Shown here piece by piece: positions 17,307-25,769 of a stretch of 64,000 bases of DNA. Within the stretch, counting starts at the first letter, position 1; every line of letters starts with the position of its first letter. This DNA is from Vibrio hyugaensis (GTDB lineage: Bacteria > Pseudomonadota > Gammaproteobacteria > Enterobacterales > Vibrionaceae): the NCBI RefSeq assembly GCF_002906655.1, contig NZ_CP025794.1, positions 558,001 to 622,000 of the forward strand, read 5' to 3'. The notes under the pieces were generated by a model, which saw nothing but the letters and a program-made list of their open reading frames with translations, had not been told where the DNA came from and searched no databases. The position numbers were made by a program, and so were the translations under genes.

Positions 17307-18066
17307 TGATGTCACTCGGTTGTTGAAGATTCAAACATTTTGGCTGCTACGCTTCAAAGTAACCACTAAATGACTATGATTAGTTATTAACGATTAAGAC
17401 TATGATATTAAAATGATTAATTTGAGAATTAATTGTTCTTAATTGATGAAATCCAGAGCTTAATGCTGGTTAGAAGCTTTTGACACTTTCTATTGCCTTG
17501 AGTAGTTGGCAAAAATCGAAGCAATCTTGAGTGCTGCTAATTTCATAGTTTAGAGAGTGGGCATCTAAATGAACGGTAGCGACAAGCCGTGTTCTTTCGG
17601 GGGTTAGTTGAATGATGATTCGGTTGTTGACCAACCCTTGGTGATGTTGAGAGTATCCAATCTCCTTTGAGAATTCAGCTATCGTCGTACGCCACAATGT
17701 AATGTGAAATAGTGTTCGGGTCATGATGTGATAATTAATACTGATTGTTCGAGCGGCTATCATCCACACGAGCGAAATCAGTTACCAATAAATGGTTGTG
17801 AATAATGCCATTAATGGCGTATTGATGAGACATAGCTGTTAACCATTTTTGCCCACGCAACCACAATCTAAAACCCATTCTCCCATAGATTTTCACTATA
17901 AGTTTTATACGACGCTATCTCGTTGATTCCAAACAATTACGCCATTCTAAAAACTTCTAAAACACCGATTTAACCCTTATTAATTTCGATTCACGACCAT
18001 TCATTTAACACAAGCACTAACCTTCACCATACTTGCCGCCCCAAACGAACGACTTAAGGTGTAGGT
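17307..18066. other. Intergenic region between lipoprotein pair and HD-GYP gene
   Basis: About 760 AT-rich bases hold the lipoprotein promoter side, one doubtful minus-strand ORF (17470-17724) and the leader of the HD-GYP gene. No terminator, repeat or RNA gene was recognised. Confidence 0.5.
17470..17724 (-). CDS. Possible small protein, 84 residues, unrecognised
   Basis: The frame is open from a GTG at 17769; the ATG at 17724 gives MTRTLFHITLWRTTIAEF and an end FCQLLKAIESVKSF. It has no signal peptide or membrane span, and a mixed alpha/beta look. No good SD is visible ahead of either start. It lies alone in a long intergenic gap. It may be a real small protein or a remnant. Confidence 0.3.
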   Translation of the reverse strand: MTRTLFHITLWRTTIAEFSKEIGYSQHHQGLVNNRIIIQLTPERTRLVATVHLDAHSLNYEISSTQDCFDFCQLLKAIESVKSF

Positions 18067-18690
18067 ATGCAAAACGTCAAACTCAATCATGTGTATGCAA
18101 TGGCATTGAACCACGCACATTCATTTACAGCACTTGAGTTGCTACAAGAAATGGCTGAGCACTCTCCGGAAACCTATACACACACGCTCAATGTATGTTT
18201 AATCGCTTATGATTTTGGTGAGTTTCTGAGTTTTACAGATACGCAGTTAGAGCTGATTTTTGATGCAGCTCTAGTACATGACTTAGGCAAGCTAAAAACA
18301 CCAACGACTATCCTCCATAAACATGGCAAGCTTGAACCAATTGAACGTCAAGTGATGAGCGAGCATGTAAAGCACACCTACCAGATTGCAAGAGGTATTA
18401 AAGCTCTAGAAACAGCGACAATGGTTGGTGGTCTTCATCATGAACGTTGGGATGGGAATGGTTATCCATTTCGTCTTAAGGGCGACGAGATTCCATTTAT
18501 CGCGCAAGTGCTCGCGATTGTCGACACATGGGACGCAATGGTTTCAGACAGAGCTTATAGAAAAGGCATGCCTAACTCGAAAGCAATCAACATCCTTTTA
18601 ACCGAAAAAGATAAAGGCCAGTTTAATCCGAATCTAGTCGAGTTGTTTGTTACTTACATTGATTCTCACGGTAAAAGCAACCTGTCGTGA
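18067..18690 (+). CDS. Stand-alone HD-GYP domain protein, predicted c-di-GMP phosphodiesterase
   Basis: 207 residues, nearly all one HD-GYP domain with no receiver, PAS or membrane part. Metal and catalytic motifs are intact: HDLGK (HD at 71-72), H100, HH at 124-125, GNGYP (GYP at 132-134), and DTWDAMVSDRAYRKGM (153-168). Such domains hydrolyse c-di-GMP to pGpG or GMP in the cytoplasm. The N-terminal H39/T40 region takes the place of the first His helix. The gene is monocistronic and ends in a strong terminator. Absence of a sensory domain means control must come from expression or a partner protein. Confidence 0.85.
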   Translation: MQNVKLNHVYAMALNHAHSFTALELLQEMAEHSPETYTHTLNVCLIAYDFGEFLSFTDTQLELIFDAALVHDLGKLKTPTTILHKHGKLEPIERQVMSEHVKHTYQIARGIKALETATMVGGLHHERWDGNGYPFRLKGDEIPFIAQVLAIVDTWDAMVSDRAYRKGMPNSKAINILLTEKDKGQFNPNLVELFVTYIDSHGKSNLS

Positions 18691-18751
18691 AAAACATTTT
18701 CTTTCCTATACCTGCTTTGAGTGACTGCCTATATCCAACAGTCACAAACGG

Positions 18752-18782
18752 AAACGCCCAAAGTTATTAGCTTTGGGCGTTT
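18752..18782. terminator. Rho-independent terminator between HD-GYP and GNAT genes
   Basis: A 12-bp perfect stem AAACGCCCAAAG/CTTTGGGCGTTT with a 7-base loop lies between converging genes; TTTCTTCT follows on the plus strand. Confidence 0.85.
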
Positions 18783-18827
18783 CTTCTAACAAAACCTGGT
18801 TGAGGCGGATGTACGACATATCGAGCG

Positions 18828-19259
18828 TTACAACGTCATGTGTAAAATTGGAAATGGTTTACCCATATCATCGAGTGGTGAGCGAGATTCGATTTTAAAG
18901 CCCATACGTTGGTAAAAACCGACGGCTTGTGGGTTTTGCTCATTCACATCGACTTTTACTGCGCCGAGATGCTTGATCGCGTGCTGCAGCAACATCTTAC
19001 CTATGCCCTTTCCTCTTGCTTGGTCTAGAAGAAACAGCATCTCGATTTTTTCATCATGAACACCAACAAAACCTTGTATTGCACCTGTAGTGTCTTTCAC
19101 ACACTTTAAGGTTACTGCGGGAAATGCTTGCTCAACAATGATGGGTTTAAAAAACTCAATATCTTCTTCTGTGATGAAGTCATGCGTCGCTCGGACTGAA
19201 TTTTCCCAAACAGCTAGCAGCTCTGCGTAGTGTTCAGGAAGCACATTTTCTACCGTCAT
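18828..19259 (-). CDS. GNAT family N-acetyltransferase (YjaB-like)
   Basis: 143 residues from the ATG at 19259, chosen because AAAGAGAGAA precedes it; the frame is open to 19313. The acetyl-CoA site is visible as LFLLDQARGKGIGKMLLQHA (the Q/R-x-x-G-x-G/A block), followed by VNEQNPQAVGFYQRMGF, the usual motif B. Size and the VRATHDFIT start resemble E. coli YjaB/PhnO-type enzymes. It transfers acetyl groups to an unknown amine in the cytoplasm. Monocistronic. Confidence 0.8.
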   Translation of the reverse strand: MTVENVLPEHYAELLAVWENSVRATHDFITEEDIEFFKPIIVEQAFPAVTLKCVKDTTGAIQGFVGVHDEKIEMLFLLDQARGKGIGKMLLQHAIKHLGAVKVDVNEQNPQAVGFYQRMGFKIESRSPLDDMGKPFPILHMTL

Positions 19260-19365
19260 AGATGTTCTCTCTTTGAGTGGACTGAAGTTCAATGTGCAGC
19301 CGCGTATTGGCATTTTAACAACATCATTGTATTCTGCCTACGCTAAACGATTAAGAATAACGTCC

Positions 19366-20253
19366 TCAAAAGATCTTTACCGCCACTCGATTAAATAATT
19401 GTTGGCAATCTTGTCCCAGAAGGCGTGTAAATAGGCCCACTTTGACCAAGTTATGCAGAGCAGGATACCGCTGCTTTGGTATAAAACCATCTTCAAAATA
19501 CCGCTCGTCGCCAAAGCCTAGAATTCGCTCATGTTCTTTGGTCAATCCTTTTAAGAAGGCAGCATTAAGTAACAGTGGTGCGTAACGATCGTAGTCTTTA
19601 TCTAAACTCTGAATAGGAAAAGCAGGATCGTGAAAGTTGTAGAACACCACATTACGAGATGTGAGTACCGGGCAGTTTTGTCGATGGATTCCGCTTGTAT
19701 CAAACAAAAAGGCAGTTCCCGCTTTACCGGTCACATGTCGTATTGGTAAATTCATTCCCTTGACTTGACCTATATTCCAATGACTTGGAGGCAGTTTTTG
19801 TTGGTGACTTTGCTCAACGTAAGCAAACTCTCCACTGTCAACATCAGTAAGATAGACGCCCAATTTAAGCTGAGGTGGAGGCTCTTTGCATTGGTTTACG
19901 TCATACCATGCGTCGTTATGCCAACCATGAAAGTTACGCGTAGTGCGAATCGTTTTCCAGCCTCTTACTTCCGTCACTTGGAATCGCTCACCAATATATT
20001 CACGGCATATATCCATCAAATCATCTTGCTTAATGGGATATAGAAAAGCAGGCGACAAAGTAAGTAGATTTTCAATAAGCAAACGCCATCGTTCATTTTG
20101 TTGGTAGCCTGTCCAAGTATTAAATTGCGGATGGGCAAGGTGACGATCAAAGCAGCGCTGCATTTGTTCAAGTTTAGGTAACGGAATATAGCCATCAATT
20201 ACAGCAATACCATTTTCATGTAATTGTTTGAGTATGTCTTTTACGTCAAGCAT
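19366..20253 (-). CDS. Phytanoyl-CoA dioxygenase-like Fe(II)/2-oxoglutarate oxygenase
   Basis: 295 residues. The iron facial triad is visible: H112-N-D114 in GWHNDAWYD and H190 in DTSGIHRQ, with R200 in TSRNVVFYNFHD as a likely 2-oxoglutarate ligand. Strands typical of the double-stranded beta helix surround these (LKLGVYLTDVDSGEFAYVEQSH, GTAFLFDTSG). PhyH-family enzymes hydroxylate lipids, sugars or secondary-metabolite intermediates. It lies 16 bases after a glycosyltransferase gene and has a strong SD (AGGAGG), so both are one operon. The pairing suggests tailoring of a glycan or glycolipid; the substrate is unknown. Confidence 0.75.
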   Translation of the reverse strand: MLDVKDILKQLHENGIAVIDGYIPLPKLEQMQRCFDRHLAHPQFNTWTGYQQNERWRLLIENLLTLSPAFLYPIKQDDLMDICREYIGERFQVTEVRGWKTIRTTRNFHGWHNDAWYDVNQCKEPPPQLKLGVYLTDVDSGEFAYVEQSHQQKLPPSHWNIGQVKGMNLPIRHVTGKAGTAFLFDTSGIHRQNCPVLTSRNVVFYNFHDPAFPIQSLDKDYDRYAPLLLNAAFLKGLTKEHERILGFGDERYFEDGFIPKQRYPALHNLVKVGLFTRLLGQDCQQLFNRVAVKIF

Positions 20254-20269
20254 TAGATTTCCCTTCCTC

Positions 20270-21493
20270 CTACCCTCTCAATTCAAGCATTTTCTTCATG
20301 CTCTTCCACAAGCTTTCGTTTGAATTAAGCAGGAGTTGATAATGCGAAAAGGTTTTGGACACCATATTGTCCAAATTGAAATTCTGCTCCGCGTGACGTC
20401 TTCCGTTTTTGCCAAACTCAACCCGAGCGTCCGTATCTTCTATCATTCTACGGATGGCGTTATATAAACAAAGTTCATCTCCAGCTTCTACCAAAATTCC
20501 GCTGTGATGATGCAATATCACCTCAGGAAGTCCGCCAATATTAGATGCGACAACAGGAACACCGCATGCAGATGCTTCAATGGCAGTTAGACCAAAGGCC
20601 TCTTCCCATAAGGATGGCATCACAAATACATCTGTCACACGCAAAATGTCGGGAACATCGGAACGCAAACCCAGATAATGGATATCATTCCGGTAAAGAT
20701 GATGAGAACAAAGGTTTTCCACTTCTTTGCGAAACGCACCATCCCCGATAATGAAGAACCGACACTCTACACCATCATCAACGCACCGTTTGGCAACATT
20801 GAGAAACAGATCGACGCCTTTTTCCTGAGTTAACTGACCAATAAAGGCCACAGTCGTGACGTCGTCAGATATTCCCAGCAGCTCGGACTTTATCCGCAAC
20901 ACGTTGTCTTTTGAGTTAGTCGGCTGAAACCGCGTTAAGTCAATACCGTTATAAAGCCGACGGATCTTGTGCTGAGCATTTGGCAAGTTCAGGGCGATAC
21001 GCGCTGCGACAAAATCAGAGACTGGTAAATACGCGTCAATAACGAGGCTCATCAGGTTCTGTCGCATGGACCGAAGATGATTAAGTGCTAGATAACTGTG
21101 ACTAAACTTATCAATGGGGGTGGAGCTGTGATCAGAAAAAACAATTCTGCCACCCCACCTCAATTTACATAACAACAACGCTCTATCGGTTGGGCCGATA
21201 AAGTGGGTGTGAAGTATATCGACATCGCGCTCTTTCAATAAACGCACGATAAAGTTTGTGTTTGTTATCTTGTCTCGTTCTAAACATATGAGCTCACAGC
21301 CTGAATCATTCAACCACGACTTGATCTCTAGTGATACAGGCTCAGCCACACACAAAATGTACGTCCATCCTCGTTTTTTGGCCTCTTTACCCATCGCCCA
21401 TAAATAATCTTCAAAGGAGCCTTGTTTTTGAGGTGAGATTAACGCCCAACAGAATACTATTGGTCTAACAACTAATGTCTTGGATTCCTTCAC
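20270..21493 (-). CDS. Glycosyltransferase, family 4 (GT-B fold)
   Basis: 407 residues from the GTG at 21493, which has AAGGAG 6 bases upstream; an in-frame GTG at 21508 lies within that SD and is unlikely. The C-terminal nucleotide-sugar domain shows AFIGQLTQEKGVDLFL, FIIGDGAFRKEVE and the E-x7-E block EEAFGLTAIEASACGVPVVAS. The N-terminal domain has the LHTHFIGPTDRA block seen in capsule and LPS transferases. It is a retaining cytoplasmic enzyme adding a sugar from a nucleotide donor. First gene of a two-gene operon with the PhyH-like oxygenase. There is no nearby polysaccharide cluster. Confidence 0.8.
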   Translation of the reverse strand: MKESKTLVVRPIVFCWALISPQKQGSFEDYLWAMGKEAKKRGWTYILCVAEPVSLEIKSWLNDSGCELICLERDKITNTNFIVRLLKERDVDILHTHFIGPTDRALLLCKLRWGGRIVFSDHSSTPIDKFSHSYLALNHLRSMRQNLMSLVIDAYLPVSDFVAARIALNLPNAQHKIRRLYNGIDLTRFQPTNSKDNVLRIKSELLGISDDVTTVAFIGQLTQEKGVDLFLNVAKRCVDDGVECRFFIIGDGAFRKEVENLCSHHLYRNDIHYLGLRSDVPDILRVTDVFVMPSLWEEAFGLTAIEASACGVPVVASNIGGLPEVILHHHSGILVEAGDELCLYNAIRRMIEDTDARVEFGKNGRRHAEQNFNLDNMVSKTFSHYQLLLNSNESLWKSMKKMLELRG

Positions 21494-21660
21494 TACTCTC
21501 TCCTTCACAATTCCTTAAGCATTAGGGGCAACCCATGAAAGCTCGCTGGTCGTAAGTTAGAAAGCCAACCGAAAACATGTTCTCATTCTGACAGCGAGAG
21601 ATACTCTGCCTCACACTTGAGACTGACTACGCAATATCAAAGCCATGTACTGTTTTACAG

Positions 21661-21672
21661 CCCCCCCCCCCC
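21661..21672. repeat. C12 homopolymer tract
   Basis: Twelve C residues are followed at once by nine A residues. On the minus strand this reads T9 then G12, just after a hairpin. It matches the length of the C12 tract at the window start. Confidence 0.9.
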
Positions 21673-21704
21673 AAAAAAAAAGAGCCCTCACATCCATGGG
21701 GCTC
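21673..21704 (-). terminator. Orphan Rho-independent terminator
   Basis: On the minus strand, GAGCCC/GGGCTC (21682-21687 and 21699-21704) is followed by nine T residues. It lies about 170 bases beyond the AA10 terminator, with no CDS in between, so it could end a small RNA or catch read-through. Confidence 0.65.
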
Positions 21705-21872
21705 AAGCAAAGTTTCGCATTATTGTCATTTTAGGTGAGGCTAATACTATAGGAGGTGTTAACGCTCACGTGCATATTACCCCATAAGAGCAACGAAGAA
21801 TGGGCATCTTAACTCGTCAGTTTTTTAGAATTGCCAAGTATTCTCCACGCAAAGTCTCGTCATTCAGATATC

Positions 21873-21905
21873 AAAAAGCCACCATGTATAAAACGATGGT
21901 GGCTT
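21873..21905 (-). terminator. Rho-independent terminator of the AA10 gene
   Basis: A 10-bp stem AAGCCACCAT/ATGGTGGCTT with a 10-base loop is followed on the minus strand by a T tract. It is about 60 bases after the stop at 21964. Confidence 0.85.
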
Positions 21906-21963
21906 CCTCATTTGTCAATTTAAGTAACTCTTAAACTGATGCTTCTCATTATGAGAATTGGGC

Positions 21964-23457
21964 TTAATTAGCAGGACGCCAAACACCCCACTGATCTTTC
22001 TGGTAAACCGCTTTAGGGTTATCACCGCCTTGAATCCACCACTGAGCTTTCCAGTTTTGAGCGTCATAAGTCACGATTTCCCCGCCTAGGTATGTTTTAG
22101 CAACATCCCACGCATCACCGTCTGGATCTGGCGTTGGATCCGGGTCTGGTGTTGGATCTGGGTCAACGCCACTGTCTTCTGCAATCACTTCAAATGTGAA
22201 AGTCTCTGCGCGCTCACTGTTTATTGCATTCGCAACAAACGATAGCGTTTCGTTTTGCGTAATTGCGCTAGTATCTACAACAATAGATGCAGTGCCGTTA
22301 TTTTGAATGCTAACGACTGAACCTTGAGTTTGAGTTAGGTTCGCCGCTTCGCTGGTTGCAATCACAACTTTATCGCCAGCATTCACAACATTATCACTCT
22401 TCACAAGCTCGTAGATATCGCCTGTTAATGGCTCGACGTTACCATCATCGCCATCGATAACCGAAATCACGCCTGATGCACTGCCATCTTTCGAGTTGAA
22501 GAAATTGCGTGACGGATCGTTTTGGAAGTACATGTAGTGTGACATTTCTTCATGCCAATCACCGATGAATACCGCACCATCTTTAAACTCGGCATGCCAA
22601 CCGTTGATTTCTGACGCTAATAAACGTTCCCAATCATTAGCGTTTGATCCATCAACAACAATATCAAAACTACGTGCAACTTCGCCGTACTTATTGATGA
22701 TGTCGTATTTAACTGTGTCACCAAGATCTAGCCCAGCAAAGTTAACAGGAATGTATAGATCGCCTTTTACTAGATCTGGTTCTGGTGTCGGCTCCGGTGG
22801 AGGCGTCTCGCCGCCCACAATAGTGATGTCTGAACAGTTGTAGAAGCCTTCACCCGCAGCGTCGTCACGTTGCCAACGGACAAAAAGGATTGCATCGCCA
22901 GAGCGATCAGAAGGAATCGTTACGTTCATGCGATATTTGCCACCGCTTACCGGAATATTGCCTTCAGTTTGAATCAGGTCTAGGTCGCCCCACGCCAGCG
23001 CTTTACTTAGATCAACGCCCGGCTTGGTTAGATAAAACTCCCAAAATGATGGGTTATGTGGCGCAGTCGCGTTAAACACAAATTCAAATGTACCAGTGTT
23101 TAACTCTGTACGAGTCCAAGCGGTATGTGGCGCACCCATTCCCTTCTTTTGAGGGTCGTTTGCGTAACATAATGTACCATCAGGAATCGCCGCTTTTACC
23201 GCTGCCATGTTGTTGTAATCCGTAATGTTCTTTGCGTACTCATTACGCTGAACAAAAGGATATGTGCCCGAGATTTCTTTTGCTTGAGCACACGCCGCAT
23301 TTGGTGGATTACCCGACCAAACTCCACCTTGCTCATAACACGTATTTTGACGCGCACTTGGAAACTCTGACCAACCGTGAGCATTTGCTGCTGTTGGTAG
23401 GCCAGATAGCATCGCCATACCCACTGCTACTTTAAGAATGTTTTTATTTGCTTTCAC
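21964..23457 (-). CDS. Secreted AA10 lytic polysaccharide monooxygenase with C-terminal chitin-binding domain
   Basis: 497 residues. Signal peptidase cleavage after Ala26 (AANA/HGW) exposes His27, the N-terminal copper-brace histidine of LPMOs; His111 (GAPHTAW) is the second ligand. The catalytic domain runs to about residue 215 and contains Cys residues in NTCYEQGGVW and AACAQ. A PEPTPEP linker leads to a GbpA-like middle domain (about 230-335) and further Ig-like sequence. A Pro/Asp linker and a CBM5/12 chitin-binding domain (about 455-497, WKAQWWIQGG, WGVWRPAN) follow. It oxidatively cuts crystalline chitin. It is distinct from GbpA, whose mature N terminus reads HGYV. Monocistronic. Confidence 0.9.
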   Translation of the reverse strand: MKANKNILKVAVGMAMLSGLPTAANAHGWSEFPSARQNTCYEQGGVWSGNPPNAACAQAKEISGTYPFVQRNEYAKNITDYNNMAAVKAAIPDGTLCYANDPQKKGMGAPHTAWTRTELNTGTFEFVFNATAPHNPSFWEFYLTKPGVDLSKALAWGDLDLIQTEGNIPVSGGKYRMNVTIPSDRSGDAILFVRWQRDDAAGEGFYNCSDITIVGGETPPPEPTPEPDLVKGDLYIPVNFAGLDLGDTVKYDIINKYGEVARSFDIVVDGSNANDWERLLASEINGWHAEFKDGAVFIGDWHEEMSHYMYFQNDPSRNFFNSKDGSASGVISVIDGDDGNVEPLTGDIYELVKSDNVVNAGDKVVIATSEAANLTQTQGSVVSIQNNGTASIVVDTSAITQNETLSFVANAINSERAETFTFEVIAEDSGVDPDPTPDPDPTPDPDGDAWDVAKTYLGGEIVTYDAQNWKAQWWIQGGDNPKAVYQKDQWGVWRPAN

Positions 23458-23963
23458 TTTTTCACTCTCTACCGTTTATTGTACAAAATAGCTTCAACGA
23501 TTATTTTATAACCGTCGTCACCTATTGCATGTTTATAGTTTTAATCAGAAAACAGTAAAAAATAATATACGTAAGTTTGTTCAATGAAAGTTCTACGATT
23601 ATTGATATGAACAAACATCACAATTTTAAATATTTCAATTACATATAACAAAGCCCTCACAAAGAAACAATTCCATTAAAAAACAGTACAATAAGATTAT
23701 TTAACACCCATAAAATAATATAAACGTAGAGTAAATACACCAAACCCGCACATGTATTAATCAAAGATAAATATGAATCTTTCTTGTGACTTATATTCCA
23801 ATCCATTTCTTAATCATTATGATCAAAAGATGTGATTTAAGAACAGCTAATATAAGCAGCCAAAATAAATAAGAACTTTAAATTGCATTATTATTATATT
23901 TAACTTTACTAATAAAATAACATGACACATTAAATAATCAGCAGTAGATAAAGCGATGGGTAT
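23458..23963. other. AT-rich intergenic region upstream of the AA10 gene
   Basis: About 500 very AT-rich bases with no convincing ORF or hairpin. It must carry the AA10 promoter near its left end. Confidence 0.5.
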
Positions 23964-24245
23964 TAGGGTCTGTTGACCTTTCGTGGTTAAATTTTGTTCG
24001 AGATAAAATCGTTTTAGGCGAGTCAAGGAGTGTATAGCCTAGTCATACTAAGCAAATACTCTTCAACAAAGCATCAAACGATTTTAGTGGGGACGCCTAG
24101 CTCGAACCCTTTAGGCAGCGTTTGTTGGTCATGTCTACTGCGTTATCGAACTCTCATGCAGGCTAACTACACATCAAAGTCTCTACCTTGTATAAATATC
24201 CAACAAGTCGCTGCAAAAATCAGCTCGAAAGGTCAATAGACCCTA
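23964..24245. mobile_element. MITE-like element, 282 bp, with 20-bp terminal inverted repeats
   Basis: The left end TAGGGTCTGTTGACCTTT continues to CG, and the right end is its inverse with one mismatch in 20. Inside, GTTCGAG, AAAATCGTTT and AGGCG on the left recur in inverted form on the right, so the whole can fold into a long imperfect hairpin. It has no transposase; the one ORF within is a shadow. The TA at both outer edges could be part of the repeat or a target duplication. I infer a non-autonomous element; the parent transposon was not identified. Confidence 0.7.
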
Positions 24246-24310
24246 GAGCATTCCATAAAAACACGCGACAAGGCATGCTATTACATTGACAACATTGATA
24301 TTGACTAGAA

Positions 24311-24337
24311 AACAAAAAAAGGAGCTTACGCTCCTTT
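24311..24337 (-). terminator. Rho-independent terminator of the MscS gene
   Basis: The stem AAAGGAGC/GCTCCTTT with a TTAC loop is followed on the minus strand by seven T residues, 5 bases after the stop. Confidence 0.9.
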
Positions 24338-24341
24338 CTCG

Positions 24342-25163
24342 TTATTGGTGGATATGTACATCTCTTTGAGGGAATGGAATCGTGATATCTTCTGAATCAA
24401 AGGCATCTTTCACTCGCTCATAAAGGCCGAAATAAGCTGGCCAATAGTTTTCAGAATCTACCCACGCCCACACTAACATACCAATATGACTGTCACCGTG
24501 CTGACTCACATGCACAACAGGCTCTGGAACACTAATGATCAGATCGTAGTTTTCCATTACTTGCATGAGAACGCGTCTCGCCTTGTTAATATCATCGCCA
24601 TAGCTAATACCAAATTCGATATCAATACGACGTTTTTCTTCACAAAATAGATTCTTAACAGTCCCGTTAGACAAAGATCCATTTGGGATAATGATTTTTT
24701 GGTTGTCATAGGTAAGCAGCACAGTCACAAAAATTTGAATATCGACAACCTTGCCCATGTGCCCTTGGGCTTCAATCACATCACCAACTTTAAATGGCTT
24801 GAAAAATAGGATAAGTACACCACCAGCAAAGTTAGACAAACTGCCTTGTAGTGCCATACCGACCGCTAGACCAGCGGCACCGAGCATTGCAATAAAGGAT
24901 GTGGTTTCAACGCCAATCATAGATGCAGCAGAAATGATCAAAAGGATTTTTAAAATGACAGAAGCAAGAGATGAGAGAAAGCCTCTCAAACCGTGCTCAA
25001 TTTTCATTTTTTCCAAAGTCACTTCTATTGCGCGACTGACTTTACCGACAAGCCACCAACCGACAAACAACACAATTAAAGCCAAAATGAACTTTGGTCC
25101 AAATGTCAGCAATAACTCCAAACACTTTTCATACAGCGCTTCTAGAGAAATGTTATTCCACAT
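24342..25163 (-). CDS. mscS: Small-conductance mechanosensitive channel, MscS family
   Basis: 273 residues, close to E. coli MscS (286). Three membrane spans lie at about 20-42, 66-88 and 91-110. The pore helix TM3 has the Gly/Ala pattern MLGAAGLAVGMALQGSLSNFAGGVLIL, followed by FKPFKVGD, the junction to the cytoplasmic beta domain. The remainder is the vestibule (IIIPNGSLSNGTVKN, ISYGDDINKAR) found in all MscS channels. It opens on hypo-osmotic shock to release solutes. Vibrios often have several MscS paralogues, so the symbol marks the family best match. Monocistronic. Confidence 0.85.
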   Translation of the reverse strand: MWNNISLEALYEKCLELLLTFGPKFILALIVLFVGWWLVGKVSRAIEVTLEKMKIEHGLRGFLSSLASVILKILLIISAASMIGVETTSFIAMLGAAGLAVGMALQGSLSNFAGGVLILFFKPFKVGDVIEAQGHMGKVVDIQIFVTVLLTYDNQKIIIPNGSLSNGTVKNLFCEEKRRIDIEFGISYGDDINKARRVLMQVMENYDLIISVPEPVVHVSQHGDSHIGMLVWAWVDSENYWPAYFGLYERVKDAFDSEDITIPFPQRDVHIHQ

Positions 25164-25339
25164 TTGTATCCCTCTCTATATCTAAAAAAAGAGGAGCACT
25201 TTCGTTCGAGAAAGAGCCTACTGCAACTATCGCTGTTCAATATTAAAAAAGACAATCACACTTTTCGTTTGGTTTGACGTTCTAAGTCTAGGTTTCAAAA
25301 GATTTAGGCAAATAAAGATTTAACAGTTTCAGATACGAC

Positions 25340-25364
25340 AAAGCCCGCTAAGTTAGCGGGCTTT
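25340..25364 (-). terminator. Terminator of the tRNA-Val transcript
   Basis: A perfect stem AAAGCCCGCT/AGCGGGCTTT with a 5-base loop lies 26 bases past the second tRNA gene. The T tract on the minus strand is short. Confidence 0.65.
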
Positions 25365-25390
25365 GTGTTTGTTCACGAAGAACTAAAATT

Positions 25391-25467
25391 TGGTGGGTCC
25401 GACCAGATTCGAACTGGTGACCCCTACCATGTCAAGGTAGTACTCTAACCAACTGAGCTACGGACCC
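25391..25467 (-). tRNA. tRNA-Val(GAC)
   Basis: 77 bases including encoded CCA. A 7-bp acceptor stem GGGTCCG/CGGACCC, D arm GCTC-GAGT, anticodon stem CTACC/GGTAG with loop TTGACAT (anticodon GAC), and T arm ACCAG-TTCGAAT-CTGGT all pair. The GAC anticodon reads GUC and GUU. Confidence 0.95.
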
Positions 25468-25513
25468 AAATTTAACGTTCAGCATACTTTGGTTTTAGTA
25501 TGACTTTAAGGAA

Positions 25514-25590
25514 TGGTGGGTCCGGGCGAACTCGAATCGCCGACCCCTACCATGTCAAGGTAGTACTCTAACCAACTGAGCTACGGACCC
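25514..25590 (-). tRNA. tRNA-Val(GAC), second copy
   Basis: 77 bases with the same acceptor, D and anticodon arms as the copy at 25391-25467 but a different T arm (GGCGA-TTCGAGT-TCGCC). It is the promoter-proximal gene of the pair; 46 bases separate the two. Confidence 0.95.
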
Positions 25591-25769
25591 ATTCCTTAAG
25601 AACGAGAAGGATATTAGCTATATCCTATGAGGCGTGCAAGCATAAATTCACTAACTTTGATTCGTTTGGCGAAAATCTAAACTCAAGACCCGATTTTAGA
25701 CGACTTTATCAGCAAACCACCATCTAACACGGCCTAAAAGTGTGATCTACTTAACTTTTATAATTCTGG

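Larger units (their letters stand above)
21494..21963. other. Intergenic region with two minus-strand terminators and a C12 tract
   Basis: About 470 bases separate the glycosyltransferase start and the AA10 gene stop. They hold the terminator of the AA10 gene (21873-21905), a second terminator (21673-21704) not linked to any visible CDS, and a C12 tract (21661-21672). Confidence 0.6.

Noticed and set aside
24030..24239. 69-codon plus-strand ORF inside the MITE-like element
   Set aside because: It lies between the terminal repeats with no SD or family match, so it is most likely an accident of the element's sequence.
25391..25590. tRNA pair as an integration site for a genomic island
   Set aside because: No integrase gene or repeat of the tRNA 3' end was found nearby.
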